NCBI GenBank assembly: GCA_046732465.1
Contig: JBKPND010000057.1
Span: forward strand, 1-43,414
Direction of reading: 5' to 3'
DNA length: 43,414 nucleotides
DNA from: DASUPK01 sp046732465
GTDB lineage: Bacteria; Actinomycetota; Thermoleophilia; Solirubrobacterales; 70-9
The notes below the pieces were generated by a model. It searched no databases. It worked only from the letters and a program-made list of their open reading frames with translations, and was not told the DNA's origin. Shown in pieces: positions 42,462-43,414 of the stretch. How positions within the stretch are numbered: the stretch's first letter is position 1; the number at the start of each line of letters is the position of its first letter. Made by a program: the position numbers and the translations under genes.

Positions 42462-43055
42462 CTACTTCGTGAACTGAGCAGAACTCAGCATCAGCTGAGC
42501 CATCTGGAGGTCGCCCTGACAGGACGAATCGCGAACGACGACCTCCGTCAGATAGGCGTTTCGCTTTCCGGTCCCCACGCTGAGCAGGACCTGGACGTTG
42601 TGGCCCTTCGGATCCTTGAACGTGATCGCGTCGGAGCGCGTCGGCACGCCGCCGATCTCGGAGTTGGTCGCGGGCCGCACCCTCGCGTTCTTGAACTGCC
42701 CGCGCAGGACGCTGATGCCGTCCTCGCGAAGGGCCTTGGCCCGGCCAGCCGCCACCGGGGCCGAGAGCTGCATCACCGCACAACTGTCCTTGCTCTCGAT
42801 GTTGATCACCCCGGCCTTCTTGGTGACCCTCCAGCTCGCGGGCCGGCGCACCGAGATTCCCTCGTCCGGATTGACGACCGTGTGGTCGAGGAATCGGTTC
42901 TGGAGCCCGGCCAGGTCGGCGGCGCTCCGAGGAGCCGGGTCGCTGCCGCCGTCGTCTCCGGCGATCAGCAGGATCAGCCCCCCGATCAGGGCGATGGAGA
43001 CGAGCACCACGCCGACCCCCACGCTCCGCCTGCCCCAAAGCTCCCGCGGGCGCAC
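42462..43055 (-). CDS. Membrane-anchored hypothetical protein
   Basis: A 197-residue protein with a short basic N-terminus, one membrane helix (VGVGVVLVSIALIGGLILLI) and an extracytoplasmic domain of about 150 residues (EGISVRRPASWRVTKKAGVI, then VQVLLSVGTGKRNAYLTEVV) with two Cys that could pair. The domain resembles lipoprotein-like PsbP/LpqN-type modules by general pattern, which is weak. A GTG at 43055 is the first standard start. An open frame continues upstream with a Pro/Arg/Ser-rich stretch but offers no start codon before the hairpin at 43164. Confidence 0.72.
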   Translation of the reverse strand: MRPRELWGRRSVGVGVVLVSIALIGGLILLIAGDDGGSDPAPRSAADLAGLQNRFLDHTVVNPDEGISVRRPASWRVTKKAGVINIESKDSCAVMQLSAPVAAGRAKALREDGISVLRGQFKNARVRPATNSEIGGVPTRSDAITFKDPKGHNVQVLLSVGTGKRNAYLTEVVVRDSSCQGDLQMAQLMLSSAQFTK

Positions 43056-43163
43056 CAGCTTCGGGCGCCGCGGCGGCGGGGGCGGTTTCTCCGAGGAACG
43101 TGAGCGTGACGGAGCCGGGTGCCGCTCGGCGCCCGGTTCCGTCGCTCCTGTGCGGCGCCGGGA

Positions 43164-43189
43164 GGGGGGACGCCGTGTGGCGTCCCCCC
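43164..43189 (-). terminator. Terminator hairpin after the LAXTG-protein gene
   Basis: GGGGGGACGCC (43164-43174) pairs perfectly with GGCGTCCCCCC (43179-43189) around a 4-nt loop: an 11-bp stem, 15 bp after the surface-protein stop codon in its direction of transcription. Confidence 0.7.
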
Positions 43190-43203
43190 CACCGGTTGCG
43201 CCG

Positions 43204-43414
43204 CTAGATCGTCTGGCGATGACGGCGTCCCGCCGTCGTGGTCAGGACGAGCCCTCCGAGGATGAGGGCACCCCCGACCAGACCGAGAGCCAGCAGGTCG
43301 GCGCCGGTGAAGGCCAGCTGGCCGTTCCCGGCCGCGGCCGCGCCGGCGGCCGCGCCGTTGCCGGCACCGCCTCCGCCACCAGTACCGTTGCCACCACCTG
43401 CGTTACCGCCATTG
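43204..43414 (-). CDS. C-terminus of a sortase-anchored surface protein (LAXTG motif), partial
   Basis: The last 69 codons of a cell-wall protein that begins beyond the right edge. A Gly/Asn/Ala-rich stretch (NAGGGNGTGGGGGAGNG) is followed by LAFTG, a hydrophobic helix (LLALGLVGGALILGGLVL) and a basic end (GRRHRQTI, stop). LAXTG is the signal used by class E sortases of high-GC Gram-positive bacteria, which link the Thr to peptidoglycan. The rest of the protein and the sortase are not in the window. Confidence 0.85.
   Translation of the reverse strand, partial: NGGNAGGGNGTGGGGGAGNGAAAGAAAAGNGQLAFTGADLLALGLVGGALILGGLVLTTTAGRRHRQTI

Overview
This 43.4-kb window is dense, GC-rich bacterial chromosome with many GTG and TTG starts, ATGA/GTGA/TTGA stop-start couplings and mostly G or C in third codon positions. 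A PASTA-type Ser/Thr kinase, an F420-type (Ddn-like) reductase family member, an LAXTG cell-wall sorting signal and a separate trigger factor/ClpP/ClpX set all point to an actinobacterium. The gene content is most like the Thermoleophilia (Solirubrobacterales), but that placement is inference and no rRNA is present.

Layout. 1-5.3 kb: protein quality control on the minus strand (tig, a small membrane protein, clpP, an M23 peptidase, an unknown protein, clpX running off the left edge), interrupted by a plus-strand DUF488 gene and a decayed PucR regulator fragment. 5.3-11.6 kb: a minus-strand run of an aminopropyltransferase-like membrane protein, CtaG, CorA, DUF2252, an unknown protein, an alkyltransferase-like DNA-repair protein and a small membrane protein. 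11.65-13.3 kb: a translationally coupled P-II/ammonium transporter pair with unusual key residues in both proteins. 13.3-16.65 kb: a MacB/FtsX-type ABC exporter, divergent from a PASTA Ser/Thr kinase (16.7-18.06 kb). 18.1-19.9 kb: a Cys-rich copper-storage protein coupled to a Ddn-like protein, then an epoxide-hydrolase-like enzyme. 20-23.1 kb: a divergent FtsH and a Gfo/Idh/MocA oxidoreductase. 23.2-24.9 kb: ArsR regulator plus SRPBCC protein, divergent from a DUF899 protein, with a palindrome over the arsR start. 25.1-28.0 kb: a split PutA (proline dehydrogenase plus P5C dehydrogenase).

28.1-33.4 kb: three single minus-strand tRNAs (His-GTG, Arg-TCT, Pro-TGG) separated by a secreted lipase, purU, a membrane protein and a coupled fatty-acid-hydroxylase/acetolactate-decarboxylase pair. 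33.3-34.0 kb: an HTH plus LAGLIDADG-like gene, visibly lower in GC, whose last codons and stop lie inside tRNA-Pro. 34.1-38.8 kb: a tight plus-strand run of DUF1015, cobalamin adenosyltransferase, OsmC, SDR, CoA-type NUDIX, SnoaL-like and DHFR-like genes, closed by a strong hairpin. 38.9-43.4 kb: a rhodanese, small membrane proteins, a Rossmann protein with a probable CTG start, a thiolase, a membrane-anchored unknown protein and the C-terminus of an LAXTG surface protein.

Most of the window is housekeeping. The points that most deserve a second look are the tRNA-Pro/LAGLIDADG-like overlap, the atypical P-II/Amt pair (Val51 in the T-loop; Glu in place of the first pore His), the FtsH with a non-aromatic pore loop, two probable CTG start codons (clpX and the Rossmann protein), the palindrome over a probably leaderless arsR start, and a hairpin that would hide the corA ribosome-binding site.
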